The position numbers and the translations under genes were made by a program. From Cycas panzhihuaensis (Eukaryota > Cycadophyta), in contig CM041465.1 in NCBI GenBank assembly GCA_023213395.1, forward strand, positions 124,131,741 through 124,195,740: DNA of 64,000 bases, in the 5' to 3' direction. This document shows, one piece after another, positions 42,346-53,658 of this stretch (positions are counted from its first letter, which is position 1; each line of letters opens with the position of its first letter). Below the pieces are notes generated by a model, which was not told where the DNA came from, did not search any database, and was given only the letters and a program-made list of their open reading frames with translations.

Positions 42346-42350
42346 TATTA

Positions 42351-42505
42351 TTGGTATTATTTCACTTGATGTTCAGTCTACTTGCTGTTATAAAGCAATG
42401 GGTGTCAGCATTTCTTCTTAGTAATTGCTTTTATTGTTTAATTTCCTATGCAAATATCTTGTGTGTAGAATATTATATGTGGCTGCAGTGTGAAATTCCC
42501 CTAGG
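42351..42505 (+). repeat. 3' LTR of G1p, second part
   Basis: Continuation of the LTR split at 9973. It shares TGCTTTTATTGTTTA and the inverted repeat GAAATTCC-CCTA-GGAATTTC (42491-42510 region) with the G1 LTR. Its end is unclear because copia D sequence begins around 42506. Confidence 0.6.
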
Positions 42506-43195
42506 AATTTCCACATTCAACCTAGGATCAGGGATAGTCTCTTAGAGCAATCAGAAACAACCCCCAGTTACACTCTCTTCTACATAAGTTGAATATAAGG
42601 TAGTTGTAGGAGCCACATACGAATCAGTTTGGCTAAGAAGAATTCTAGAAGATCTAAGAAACTCAATATCAACCTATGATAATCAACTGCAAAAATCAAA
42701 CTGTAATCAAACTAACAAAGAACCCCATCTTCCATGCTCGAACTAAACACATCGAAGTTCATCATCACTTCATTAGGGAGAAGTTTTAGAACAAAGAAAT
42801 AGAGTTAGACTATTGTCTCAGTGAACAAGAAGAAGCAAACACCTTTACCAAACCACTTACAAAGATAAGTTCCAATTCTTTAGAGAACAAATTGGGGTAA
42901 AATTCAAATAGAATAACATCATGAGGGGATATTAAAATAATATTCATTCTAATTATGCACTTCCTTTTATTTATGTATGATAGATATCATTCTATTATGT
43001 GCTTTAATCATTCTTCAACTCACCATTGTGAACTTAATTAGCATTCTTAATAAGTCTTGCATGATGGACAAATGTCACTCATGCATGCCAAAGTCTAATG
43101 TATATATGTAACTCATTCTTGGTGTAAAAAACATGAGAGAAATTATTTCATTCACAATGGGTGTATGTGTGCTCATGAATTTATACATTTCTTAG
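42506..43195 (+). mobile_element. Copia D remnant: RNase H and 3' LTR
   Basis: From 42511 the frame reads FNLGSGIVS, stop, SNQKQPPVTLSST, the copia RNase H start with tryptophan changed to a stop. Further motifs in broken frames are SVWLRRILEDL and HARTKHIEVHHHFIREK-like sequence (42735-42790). A purine run AGGGGA precedes TATTAAAATAATATTC (42930), probably an LTR with TG changed to TA. The LTR runs to about 43195, where gypsy G3 begins. Confidence 0.65.
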
Positions 43196-44490
43196 TCAAG
43201 TCCAGTAGAGAAGTAGTTGTACATCCATAACCCTTAATAAATCTCCCATAGAATCTTGTTGATCCCAGAAATCCTTTGACCTTAGATACATTAGTCTAAG
43301 TAGGCCAATCTAACATTACACGGATCTTCCTTGAGCCCACCTTGATACCTTTGAGATGATGTGGCCTTCAGTATTCTATTTTCTACTTCCCAAAAGTACA
43401 CTTGGCTTCATTTGTAACAACTGAATTGTCTTGTAGGGTTTGCAAAACTTGCCTCACATGTTGTAAGTGTTCCTTGCAACTCTTACTATAGATCAAAATA
43501 TTGTCAAAGAAAACTAACACAAATTTTTGGAGATATGGGTGAATTACCTTATTCACAATAGCCTAAAATGTAATTAGCACATTCATTAATCTGAAGGACA
43601 TAACTTTGAACTCATAGTGTCCCTTGTGAGTATAGAAGGTTGTTTTTGATGTGTCTTGCACTCTTACTCAGATTTGATAATATACTGATCTCAAGTCAAT
43701 CTTGAAAAAGAATTGTGCTCCGTGTAATTTGTCCAAGAGATCATCAATATATGAGATTAGGAACTAATTTTTGATGGTATCCTTATTCAAAAACCTACAA
43801 TCGGCATACATCTAGTACGAATCGTCCTTTTTGGGTACCAAGATGAATGGCACTATGAAGGGGCTCTTGCTAGGTTCACTTGCTCCTTGCTCAAGTAATT
43901 CATGCGTTAGTTTTTCTATGACCACCTTGTGATGGTGTGGGTGTCAATAGAGTCGCAAATTAATAAGTGCTATCCCTAGTTCTAGCTCAATCATGTGTTC
44001 CATCCCTTTATTCGAAGGAAGGGATTTTGGAAGTTCATCAAAAACTCTTGAGTATTCATGTAGTAATGCTCTCATATATGGGTGGATATCCACGTCCTCT
44101 AAAATTGTGATTGCATAACAACTGATGGCATACCCTAATGCTCCCTTCAATATTTTCTCCATTCAATGGGAAGACTCTTCTTGGTATGGTGGGATGGGCG
44201 GAGCTTGCAACACATATTTCTTGCCCCTCTATGAGAACTTCATGAACAACTTATTGTAGTTCATCACAATTGAGCCTAAAGTTCTTCACCATTGTACTCC
44301 TAGTATGACATGAACTAACATGATCACTGATACCTCTTTTACAAGGAAACAAGAAGAGCAAGGTATGGATTAAATATTCATTGTCTTCATATGTGTGATC
44401 ACCAAAACATGATGAATAATTGATCAAGAAGGGATATGAAATAGGTGTGTTATGTTGAGGAATCATAGTTAAATGGACATTGGGATGCCA
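43196..44490 (-). pseudogene. G3: chromovirus-like protease and RT fragment
   Basis: On the minus strand: protease-like sequence at 44466-44170, then the open frame 44162-43944 (MEKILKGALGYAISCYAITI, EYSRVFDELPKSLPSNKGME), which is the linker before RT. RT in broken frames follows: SPFIVPFILVPKKDDSY, DDLLDKLHGAQFFFKIDLRS, FVLVFFDNILIY (F-F-D-N at the site where F-x-D-D is needed) and RFIKGYGC near 43210. RNase H and integrase are absent. It resembles G4 but is a separate, older copy. Confidence 0.75.
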
Positions 44491-45098
44491 ACAATTAGTG
44501 CATAACTATAATCCTATAAAATGTCATATGAAGCAATACACACCTTAACTTGCATAAGAATGGTGTCTAAACAAGAAGACTAATGCACGTATTCATGAAT
44601 ATCCATGTAACAATAATGATCACATAAGTATGCAAAATACAAGATGACAATATGTGAATAATATGCATAAAATATGTGAAACGATGGAGCCAAGTGAAAT
44701 AAATGAGCCATGATGAAGTCACACATTAAAAGAGAAAACAATATGCTATAATACAATACAAATTGTAAAAGAATTATGCTATATTGTTGCATTATTGAAG
44801 ATACGTATTTATGGTACATGTCACCTCATCGAGGTCTAGTGAGATTGGGAAACGTCATGTACAACCAATGAGAAATCATGTGAAGAATCCATGAATGAAT
44901 AAGCTTTAACACATATTAGTGATATGCTCACATATCAAGAATTCTATGAGAAGCACCAAGAACTAAGATCACCTTTCAAAACAAAATTTAAAAGTGTTCA
45001 CATAATCTATGTGGAAAATAACTCCTAGTAAGTTTAATGGCCCTCATTAATAACTAATGCGACCACTAGACAACATTACATAATATCACATTCTAACA
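44491..45098 (-). repeat. Possible orphan LTR
   Basis: On the minus strand a purine tract TAAGGGGGGA (45099-45108) is followed by TGTTAGAATGTGATATT at 45098. That looks like an internal-region/3' LTR border. A TATA-like CATAAATACG lies near 44805. I could not find the other end or a matching LTR. The sequence is AT-rich and has no coding support. Confidence 0.4.
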
Positions 45099-45578
45099 TC
45101 CCCCCTTAGCGTTGATTAAAGGGAGCATAATAGTCACTTCCTTTTTCCTACATTTCTAATAAGTCGCAAAGAAAGAGCATACTTTGCTCCTGTCAAGAAG
45201 TCATGTATATGTGGATGAACTGGAGTATCACATCCTTCCATCACATTGTCATATCACATAAACGCTAAAAACAAGCTTTACCAGGTACTTGTTCAAACTT
45301 AAATGGTATAGAAATCTCCATATTAGCACAAGCTTGGCTATAATCCGTGAGACAAGCGACCTTTGATAGGTAAGTTGAATGGAGAAACCTTATAGCATAT
45401 AGACGTCCATGTGGAAGATGTTGATTTATGTGAAAGTGTTGATATTCAAACAATGCCACCAATGCTTATACACTTTTGAAATTGAGACTGGAATGCCCAA
45501 TGCCTTGATTCTCATCCAATGGAAAAATCAATGATGAGAACTGTGTAAATCTCCTCTGGTACTTTTTCCCCTCACCCC
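45099..45578 (-). other. Unassigned internal-type sequence
   Basis: Upstream side of the purine tract at 45099-45108. One minus-strand frame of 65 residues (45462-45265) has no recognised motif. No RNase H or integrase motif is visible, so if this belongs to an LTR element it is non-coding or heavily decayed. Confidence 0.35.
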
Positions 45579-46039
45579 CCTAGTGTTCCTTTCCACACTC
45601 CGGCTAACTTCTATTATGCATGATGTCTCAGTATGGCTAACTTCTAAATAGTAGTATTTATGTTTCTTCCCAGTTGACTTTCAAGAGTGTTCTGGCCAAA
45701 CTCTTTTCTTTATTCTGGCTGACTTTTGCTATCCTTCTTAGCTGAAATCTCTGGGATCTTTTCACCTACCTATTTATAAGGCTATTCGGCCTTGTTCTAA
45801 GGCATCTTGAGGGATTTGGATCTGCCATATTTTTGGCCTTAAGGGCAATAGTTTGGAGATCACCTTGCCTTGAAGGGGGAGCCAGATTCAAATGTTCATA
45901 TCTTGTAAGTTTCTACCAGTTACATATATTATGTTACTTGATATTTCAACTTATTTCGTGAACTATATACTAGTAGTTTTTGTACCTTTTTCATTTCTCT
46001 AAATAAATTTCTTAAATTAGTCTTCAAGTAACTCTGACA
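45579..46039 (+). repeat. 5' LTR of G4
   Basis: Aligns with 58245-58780: TAGTGTTCCTTTCCAC here against TAGCATTCTTTTCCAC there. The terminal TG seems to have become CC at 45579-45580. TATA-like CCTATTTATAAGGC is near 45768, and the family block is ACCTTGCCTTGAAGGGGG. It ends CTCTGACA, and a degraded primer site TAGTATTTAAGG follows near 46052. Confidence 0.82.
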
Positions 46040-46232
46040 TATAAAGATTTAGTAGTATTTAAGGTGTGGATCTGTGTGGGGTTGTCGAGACATCCTACAA
46101 AAAAATTCAAGTTTAGTAGACATTACCAAGGCGACCAAACAAACAAAAGGGCCAATTTTTTTTTTTGCCCTCCTTGTTTTCTTTTCCCTTATAACGCAAC
46201 TGAGATCAGGGAAGACACTTACAACCAGCAAA

Positions 46233-47313
46233 ATGGTGAACCAACCATCTGTTACCATAGAAGATGTAAACAAAAGGGTAGACCACTTAACCAATGACCT
46301 AGCCTGCATGGAAAAAACTATGACTAGGATTGAAGAAATACTTTGGGGATCCCAAAAGAGAAAACTATACTTCAAAGATCAGGTAGAAACATCAGACGAA
46401 GGAGGAAATGAATACCAAGAGAAAGATCAAGAGCAATGGAAGTTCGAACCAAGCAAGGGTCTTAGAGGCACTAAATGTTTTCTCAAAAAATTTGACCCCG
46501 ATAAATCAAGGGACATCTACAGTTGGATCATACAAATGGAAATCTATTTTCAGACAAACAAATTGTCAAGCAAGGAACAATTTTTGGCAGCATCCCTCCA
46601 CTTGTAGAAAAAGGCATTGAGGTGGTTCCATTGGTAGAGAAAATTCTATGGAGGAACAAAGATCGACAATTGGATCTTTCTAAAGGAATAACTTATAGAA
46701 TAGTATGAAGACAGTTGGAATACTGACTACTTTTCCTATCTAATGCGCTTACAACAAATAAATTTGGTTTAGTCTTACATTGAAAAATTCCAAACATTAC
46801 ATAGCTTTGTCAACCACAAAATTGCATAAGAATTACTCATCCAAGCTTATGTCACAGGGCTAAGAGGAAATATCAAATATTGCCTAAAAGCAATAGGAAC
46901 CATCACCTTAAGCAAAACTATATTCCATCTAAGAACATGGAAGCCGAGTACAGAGAAGGGAGATAGAACTATACTAGTTGAATTGAACTTCCCTGCCACT
47001 AGGGTTAAAATTTCCAACCGAACTGGAATAGATCAGGCACAAAAGTGGAAGCCCCCATTACTGAAGAAAATGAAGAAGGATCAGACAGGAATAAAATCCC
47101 AAAAGTAGAGCAACCTAAGAAAGAGACTTGCTTTAGATGTGGGGGGAAATGGAATCGTGACCACAAATGTCCTTCAAAGAAGGTATTCATGATCAACAAT
47201 GAGGATGTAGACATTCTAGATGAAATGGAAGAAGAACCATTGGATACCCATGACGAGGTTGAGATTGAAGAATTACTCAATGCCAATACCAAAAATATCC
47301 ATATATCCTTATA
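46233..47313 (+). pseudogene. G4 gag
   Basis: ATGGTGAACCAACCATCTG at 46233 opens a frame with a coiled-coil-like start (EDVNKRVDHLTNDLACMEKT), an acidic stretch, and the gag core FDPDKSRDIYSWIIQMEIYF (46493-46552) up to a stop near 46605. Further core sequence is in broken frames to 46980. 47045-47314 is open again and includes the single zinc knuckle variant CFRCGGKWNRDHKC (47128-47169), the form usual in chromoviruses, followed by an acidic tail. Confidence 0.83.
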
Positions 47314-47702
47314 GGCAATTACAAGAGAAGTCCACACCCCACAAACACTACACTTTCAGGGAATAATTAAGGGAGCAAAAATTGTAATCTTGGTTGACAG
47401 TGGAAACACGCACAACTTCATCAACAAATTGACAACAGAATAATTGGGTTTACCCATCCAAGTCCTCAATGCATTCCAAGTTGTATCACCAATGGAAAAA
47501 TCATGACATGTGGAGGTTATTCCCCAAAAATAAATCTCCAAATTGCAGATTACTCCATGACTACATGTATGTTCTCCATGCCAATAGGAGGAGTTGATGA
47601 TGTCTTGGGAAACCAATGGTTACAAGACCTAGGGAACATCATAACCAACTATAAGACTCGATTCATGAGCTTCTATCAAAAGAGGCACAAATACAAGCTA
47701 TA
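47314..47702 (+). pseudogene. G4 aspartic protease
   Basis: AKIVILVDSGNTHNFINKL (about 47375-47431) holds the intact D-S-G active site. A stop and a frame change follow, then the open frame 47503-47703 with PKINLQIADYSMTTCMFSMP and VDDVLGNQWLQDLGNIITNY, the usual end of chromoviral protease. Confidence 0.82.
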
Positions 47703-47742
47703 AGCACCCCCCACACCACCTGAGTTGGTGACATCACATTGA

Positions 47743-48924
47743 ATGGAGAAATTACTAAAGAAAAGCCCTACCTCATGCGTAAAGGCATGCTACAAAGCTG
47801 TAATTGAGGACGTTTTGCTAGAAGTACAGGCCATCATTAATCAACACAATAAAGTCTTTGAAGAATCCCACACAAGGTCTACCACCAAACACCCCATCAA
47901 ATTGATATCAAGAGCAAGCATGGTGAACATTCATCCATCCAAACACCCCTATCATTACATAAAGGAGATTGAAAGGATTTCCCAAGACCTCCTACACCAA
48001 GGTTACATCACCCCTAGGACTAGCCTGTTCACATCACCAATCATCTTGAGTTGAGAAAAAGATGACTCTTATTGCATGTGCATAGACTATCGTGGGCTCA
48101 ACAAACTCACAATCAAAAATCGCTACACCATTCCTTGTGTAGATGGCCTATTGGACAAGATACATGGAGCTAAATATTTCTTCAAGATCGATATATGCTC
48201 AGGTTACTACCAAATTCACATAAAAGAAGAGGATGTGTACAAGACAACATTCCGTACACATGAAGGATTGTTTGAGTTCCACGTTATGGCTTTTGGGCTA
48301 ACAAACACTCCAGCTACATTCCAAAGCACTATGAACAAGGTACTCGAACCTTTTCTACGTAAATTTGTGTTAATATTCTTTGATGATATTTTGATTTACA
48401 ACTCAACATGGGAAAAACACTTAGAACATATTAAGGTTGTGCTACAACTCTTGGAAGACAACCATTTTTTTGCAAACAAGAACAAGTACACTTTTAGTCA
48501 AACAGAGTTGGAGCATTTGGGGCATATCATTACACAAGATGGAGTTAAGGTGGACCCCAAGAAAGTTCAAGCAGTCTTGGATTGGCTTACGCCCAAAAAT
48601 GTAACGAGAGTCAGAAGCTTTTTAGGAGCCACTAGAATCCTCCAATGATTTGTTAAGGGATATGCACATATCGCCACACCTCTAACTGATCTTACGAAAA
48701 AGGACACTTTTGTTTGGAGCCAACCAGCCGAAGATGCATTCCAATGACTAAAGGCTGCCATGATCACAACACTGATCCTTGCGACTCCAAATTTTTCCCA
48801 GCCATTCACATTAGAGTGCGACACATCTAGAGTAGGCATAAGGGCTGCCCTACTCCAAAATGAATGACCTTTAGCATATGAGAGCCATAAAATAAACATG
48901 AGGGAGCGACTCAAATGCATTTAC
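47743..48924 (+). pseudogene. G4 reverse transcriptase and first part of RNase H
   Basis: 47743-48054 is the linker and RT start. A stop occurs at S-stop-E-K-D-D-S-Y. 48076-48648 is an open 190-residue RT core with CIDYRGLNKLTIKNRYTIPC, GAKYFFKIDICSGYYQIHIK, VMAFGLTNTPATFQSTMNKV and the catalytic FFDDILIYNS (48379-48408). RNase H begins with [12 protein letters not shown] and FTLECDTSRVGIRAALLQNE, and stops at KCIY where A4 inserted. Confidence 0.88.
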
Positions 48925-49470
48925 TGTGAGAAAAGGCCAAAGGATTAAAGTGCCTAAGACCTATGAAACCAAGATCATGAAGATAGTTCTCCTCTAGTTC
49001 TAAATAACATAAGAGCAAAACTAAGATAAGCAAGATCAAGGAAGCAAGATGATACTAAGGTGTGAGGAGGAGGAATTAGTCCTACTCCAAAGAATACCAA
49101 TTGATTAGCAAAATGGCAGCATAACATTACACTTCAACTCTACATATCAGACATGAGGAGAGGTCTCAATATATAGAGTAACTGAGGTTACCTAACACCG
49201 TTGGATATTTGCCAAGTGGCAAACATCCAAGATGCATGCAATGCATGGCTTGCATGTCATGCATAAGGGACATATGTCCATTAGGGTCTCAAGTGAGCAA
49301 AAATGCATAAGGGTCCATTTGACCCTTTAGTTACAATGTTATGTCACTAGGATGAAAGTGGGTGTGCACTTTATCACTTAAGTGATTAGTCACCCCATAA
49401 AGTACAAAATAATGAATGAAAGAACAAAAGAATAAAGTACATACTTAACATGTAAACATAAGGTTTAACA
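48925..49470 (-). repeat. 3' LTR of A4
   Basis: On the minus strand TGTTAAACCTTATG...CTTTTCTCACA. Palindrome arms are at 49201-49214 and 49217-49230 (core TTTGCCA/TGGCAAA) with one G-T mismatch. The purine tract AATAAGGGGGG (49471-49481 on the minus strand) is adjacent. Confidence 0.95.
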
Positions 49471-50044
49471 CCCCCCTTATTGTTTACAATGTTAAGTCGG
49501 ACGCCAAGACCATCTCTGAATTTTATAAATTTTTCTCTACCAAGAGGCTTGGTAAAGATATCTATTGTCTGCTCCTCTGTAGGTCTGTACTGAAGGTTTA
49601 TCTCACCATTCTGCACATGCTCTTTGATGAAGTGATGATAAACCTCGATGTGTTTGGTCCTTGCATGAAAGACTGGATTCTTTGCCAGCTTGAGTACACT
49701 CTGATTATCACAATATATTTTGGTGGGGTGATTTTGCTCAAGTCCAAGCTCCCCAAGAATCCACCATAGCCAGATAGCCTCACAAGCTACGCTGACAGTA
49801 GCTTTGTATTCTACTTCAGTGGAGGACAAGGTAACATTGGGTTGCTTTTTGCAGCTCCATGAAATAGCCCCTGAACCAAGAGTAAAGCAGTAACCCGAGG
49901 TGGATCTCCGGCTATCCTGACAACCTACCCAAGTAGAATCTGAGAACCCTTCCAAGATAAAGTCCTCATTATGTACATACTGAAGGCCATACTGCAATGT
50001 TCCTTTGATGTATTTGAGTATGCATTTTGCTGCATTCCAATGTT
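49471..50044 (-). pseudogene. A4 RNase H
   Basis: The open minus-strand frame from 49997 (203 residues, running on into the LTR) has STWVGCQDSRRSTSGYCFTL, SWSCKKQPNVTLSSTEVEYK, YCDNQSVLKLAKNPVFHART, TKHIEVYHHFIKEHV and IFTKPLGREKFIKFRDGLGV. It looks intact as a domain. The only break is a stop just upstream at 50046-50050 (PN-stop-KH). Confidence 0.9.
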
Positions 50045-51110
50045 TCTAATTGGGTTGAGACATGTATCTAGAACAAATCCCAACTACAAATGAAATATCC
50101 GATCGAGTGTTGGTGAGATAAATGAGGCCACCAATCAACAGCCGGTAAAGAGTGGGATCTACAGGTTCAACTTCCTCATTAAGAGTAAGCTTTGTTCCAT
50201 TCTCCATAAGTGTTGGTGCTGGTTTGCAGTCATGCATCCTGAATCACTGAAAAATGTCCCAAGAATATTTTGCTTGGGATATGAAGATAGATCCAGGTTG
50301 TTGCCACACGTCAAAGCCTAGAAAATAATGTAGTAGTCTGAGATCTGTCATCACAAAAGTTCTCTTCAAATTATCCTAGAGAATGTGTATTATCTTAGTG
50401 TCATTAGTAGTGATCACTAAGTCATCAACATACAAAACAATAAAAATAGCATGGTCTTTCTCAACTTTGATATACAAGTTGGGGTCTGATGTGGATCGAT
50501 GAAAAACATGTCTCAAAAAATAATCATCAATTTTGGAGTACCATGCCCGAGGAGCTTGTTTCAAGCCATACAAAGCCTTTTTTAGACGATAAACCAAGTG
50601 CTCCTTGCCTTGAACTTTGTAACCAGGAGGTTGTTCCAAATATACCTCCTCTTGAAGATCGCCATTGAGAAAGGCGCTCTTCACATCCATTTGATATGCT
50701 GGCCATTTACATTGAGCATCTAAGGCCAAGATGAGTCTGGTGGTGTTCATATTAGCAACAAGTGCAAAAGTCTCCTCATAGTCAATGCTTTCTTTTTGTT
50801 TGAACCCTTTTGCAACAAGTCGCGCCTTATGGCGCTTGAGTGTACCATTAGAATGGAATTTGGTCTTGTAGACCCATTTGCAATTGATTGCCTGTTTATG
50901 CTTAGGCAATTCTACCAAATCCCATGTTCCATTCTTTTCAATAGAATGGATTTCTTCATCCATAGTAGTTTTCCAATTATCATTTTGAGATGCCTCCTCA
51001 AAGGTGGAGGGCTCATTAACACAAAGTACATTAGCCATGAGTGCATAATTGGTTTGCTGCCTATATTTTGATGGATGCTTTCCTTCAATAATCTGGCCGT
51101 CTTGAACAGT
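50045..51110 (-). pseudogene. A4 reverse transcriptase
   Basis: The minus-strand frame 51038-50376 (220 residues) runs from EEASQNDNWKTTMDEEIHSI through [20 protein letters not shown] and ALYGLKQAPRAWYSKIDDYF to the intact catalytic site VLYVDDLVITTNDTK (about 50436-50395). A frameshift follows, then GLRLLHYFLGFDVWQQPGSI (about 50350-50290) and 50237-50046 with APTLMENGTKLTLNEEVEPV and YLTNTRSDISFVVGICSRYM. Confidence 0.9.
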
Positions 51111-52081
51111 TGAAGTAAATCATTTTGGCAATTTTTTAACTGAAGTAACTTGAACCTCAATGTGTTATAGTCTGAGTGATGGACCAAAAGACGATGTGCT
51201 AGGATCAAGTGGAGTAGTATCTGCTGATGTAGATGGTTTAGATGGTGTAGATGGTGTACATGATGTGGAAGATTGAGAGGGAATGAAGTACTCAACAATA
51301 TTTTTACCTATATCAAGAGGAGGTTGGAAGGATGCAATTTCCAACACCTTAGGCTCTTCTTCAACACAGATTACATCTCTTGAGAGATACTTTTTCTTTC
51401 CAAGAGGATCATACAACTTGTAAGCTTTACTATGAATGGCATAGCCTACAAAGATGCATTTTAGACTATGTTTGTTTAACTTAGATTTTGCTGATCGGGG
51501 ATGTGCATATATGCAGTACACCCAAATGTCCTTAAGTGACTGACGGTTGGCTTCTTACCAGACCAAGCTTCTTTTGGTGTGATGTTGGCGACTGCTGAAG
51601 TAGGACTCCGATTTGCCACATAAGCAGCTGTGTGAAATGCTTCCGCCCAATATGCTCGTGTGAGTCCTTTCGCATGCATCATGGCTTTGGCTTTGCTTGC
51701 CAAAGTCCTATTCATACGTTCAAAGACTCCGTTTTGTTGAGGAGTATGAGGAGTAGTGAGTTGTCTCTGAATGCCATTATCCTTGCAGAATTGAGTGAAT
51801 TCATTTGAAGTGAATTCACCACCATTATCTGACCTTAGTATTTTGATTGTATAGTCAGATTCATTCTCTACTTCAAGCTTGAATTCCTTGAACTTCTAGA
51901 ATGCTTCGCATCGCTTGAGGAAGTAAACCCAAACTTTGTAAGAGAAGTCATCTATGAAGGAGATATAATATAATGCACCTATAAAAGATGTTGTGGACAT
52001 AGGTCCACATAAATCAGAATGTATCAGCTGCAAAGGATATGATGCACGCCATGCTTTGCCTTTAGGAAAAGGCAATCTATG
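51111..52081 (-). pseudogene. A4 integrase
   Basis: On the minus strand: LQLIHSDLCGPMSTTSFIGA (first aspartate, about 52035), ILRSDNGGEFTSNEFTQF (second aspartate, about 51840) and PQQNGVFERMNRTLASKAKA with the catalytic glutamate (about 51740-51690). All three catalytic residues remain. A stop interrupts KRCEAF-KFKEF. The C-terminal part is FGCTAYMHIPDQQ, a frameshift, then HSLKCIFVGYAIHSKAYKLY (51521-51165) and a proline- and serine-rich linker. Confidence 0.9.
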
Positions 52082-52700
52082 TTATGTCCCCATTATACAA
52101 GCTTCACAAAGGCATTTAGAACCATATAGCCTGGGAAGTCCATGCACCATGTTCTTATTTACCATCAACTTGAGATTGTCTAAACTCAAGTGGCCTAGAC
52201 GATGATGCCAAAGTTGCATCTTTGTTGATGATGGCGTGACAAAGTAAGTAGAATCAGAAGTTATGTTATTTGCATCCAACTTATAAATACCATGATCTTC
52301 ATGACCAATGGTTACAATCTGATCATGCTTGTCACTGATAACACATTTCCCATTTTTAAACAAAATACTCATCTGTTGCTTGTCCAATTGGCTATCAGAT
52401 AGCAAGTTCTTCTCCATAGAAGGAATGTAGTAGGCATCACCATTGGAAAATGTTAAAGGAGGATTTGAAGAAGAATGAAATGAGGAAACTTTGCCTATAC
52501 CAGAGATCTCCACTGATTCATTATTGCCAAAAGTTATTGATTTACCATTTCCTTCTTTGATGTCTTGAAGGAGTTCTTCACTTCCAGTCATGTGTCGTGA
52601 TGCCCCCGAATCGATGATCCAAGTTTGATCAACATCTGAAGTGTGATAAACATAAAGTAGCTTATCCTCTTCTGCAAACTGATTTGTGTGGCATTGATTG
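52082..52700 (-). pseudogene. A4 protease and pre-integrase
   Basis: Part of the open minus-strand frame 52882-52082. The protease site is QTWIIDSGASRHMTGSEELL (about 52626-52567), intact. NGDAYYIPSMEKNLLSDSQL follows, then pre-integrase LWHHRLGHLSLDNLKLMVNK and CLCEACIMGT before a stop (about 52082). Confidence 0.9.
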
Positions 52701-53658
52701 CCACCTCTAAACCCCCCCTTCCTCTTTGGCCTCCTCGATATGCACCTCGATTTGGTCGAGGGGGATATTGTTGTTGTTGTTGAAACCACTGCTGCTACTG
52801 GAATTATTGACAAGGTTGTTGTTGTCTCTGATGTGACTGCTGTTGTTGTGCACGCTGAAGATCGACTTTCTTTTTTCGACAATCAGGAGCAATGTGGCCA
52901 ACCTTACCACAATAATGACAGATAACATTGGCTTTTGAAGTGTCAATGTTCATATTCCCAAATTGTTTTGTAAGTGAAGGTTTGGGAGTTTGTTTGGCCT
53001 TCAACTTGGCCATGAAAGCTCCTGAAGTAGATGCACCATTATCATTTTCTTTATCATAAATTTGTTCCTCTTGAAGTAACAAACTCTTTAGTTGATTGAA
53101 GGTCATTGCAGAAAGAGAGCCATCTTGAGTGATAGATGAAAAAAAACCATTGAAATCTTTAGGCAAAGCTCGAATGGTGGTGGTGACAAGTTCATCCCTT
53201 GAAGTAGGTTTTCCTAAAGCATTCAATTCATTACAAATTTCTTTAATGGAAGCAAGAAATGTTGACATAGGCTTTATATACTTTATTGAATAAAGCTTTG
53301 CTTTGACCAACAAAATTAAAGCTTCATCTCGCCTTTCATACAAGGAGGACAAAATGTCTCAAGCTTCCTTAGAAGTTTCAACATTTGCAATATTTTGATC
53401 AACATTTACATCAATAACCATATGCAAGAATGGCAAGGCTATTTCATCCTTGGCTTCCTAAGAAGCAACATAATCAATATCAGGATCAACAACCACACCA
53501 TCAACTTCCATAGGTTCAGGTACATGATATTTTCCAGAAACATAGCCCCAAAGTTCATTCATCTTTAAGAGGTTTTGTGTTTGCCTCTTCCAATCTTGAT
53601 AATTCTCATGTCCTGTTAACTTGATTGTTCATGCATTGAGCATATTTAAAGCATCCAT
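52701..53658 (-). pseudogene. A4 gag
   Basis: The start ATGGATGCTTTAAATATG is at 53658 on the minus strand, giving MDALNMLNA and then a stop where A2 has cysteine. After further stops an open 182-residue frame (53352-52804) has ERRDEALILLVKAKLYSIKY and a perfect zinc knuckle, CHYCGKVGHIAPDC (about 52925-52884). A glutamine-rich stretch (QQQQSHQRQQQPCQ) and the R-G-G linker follow. Confidence 0.9.

Noticed and set aside
47743-48924. Integrated pararetrovirus, since RT resembles that of Caulimoviridae
   Set aside because: LTRs, integrase, chromodomain and tRNA-primed layout show Ty3/gypsy; no movement protein or viral coat motif is seen.
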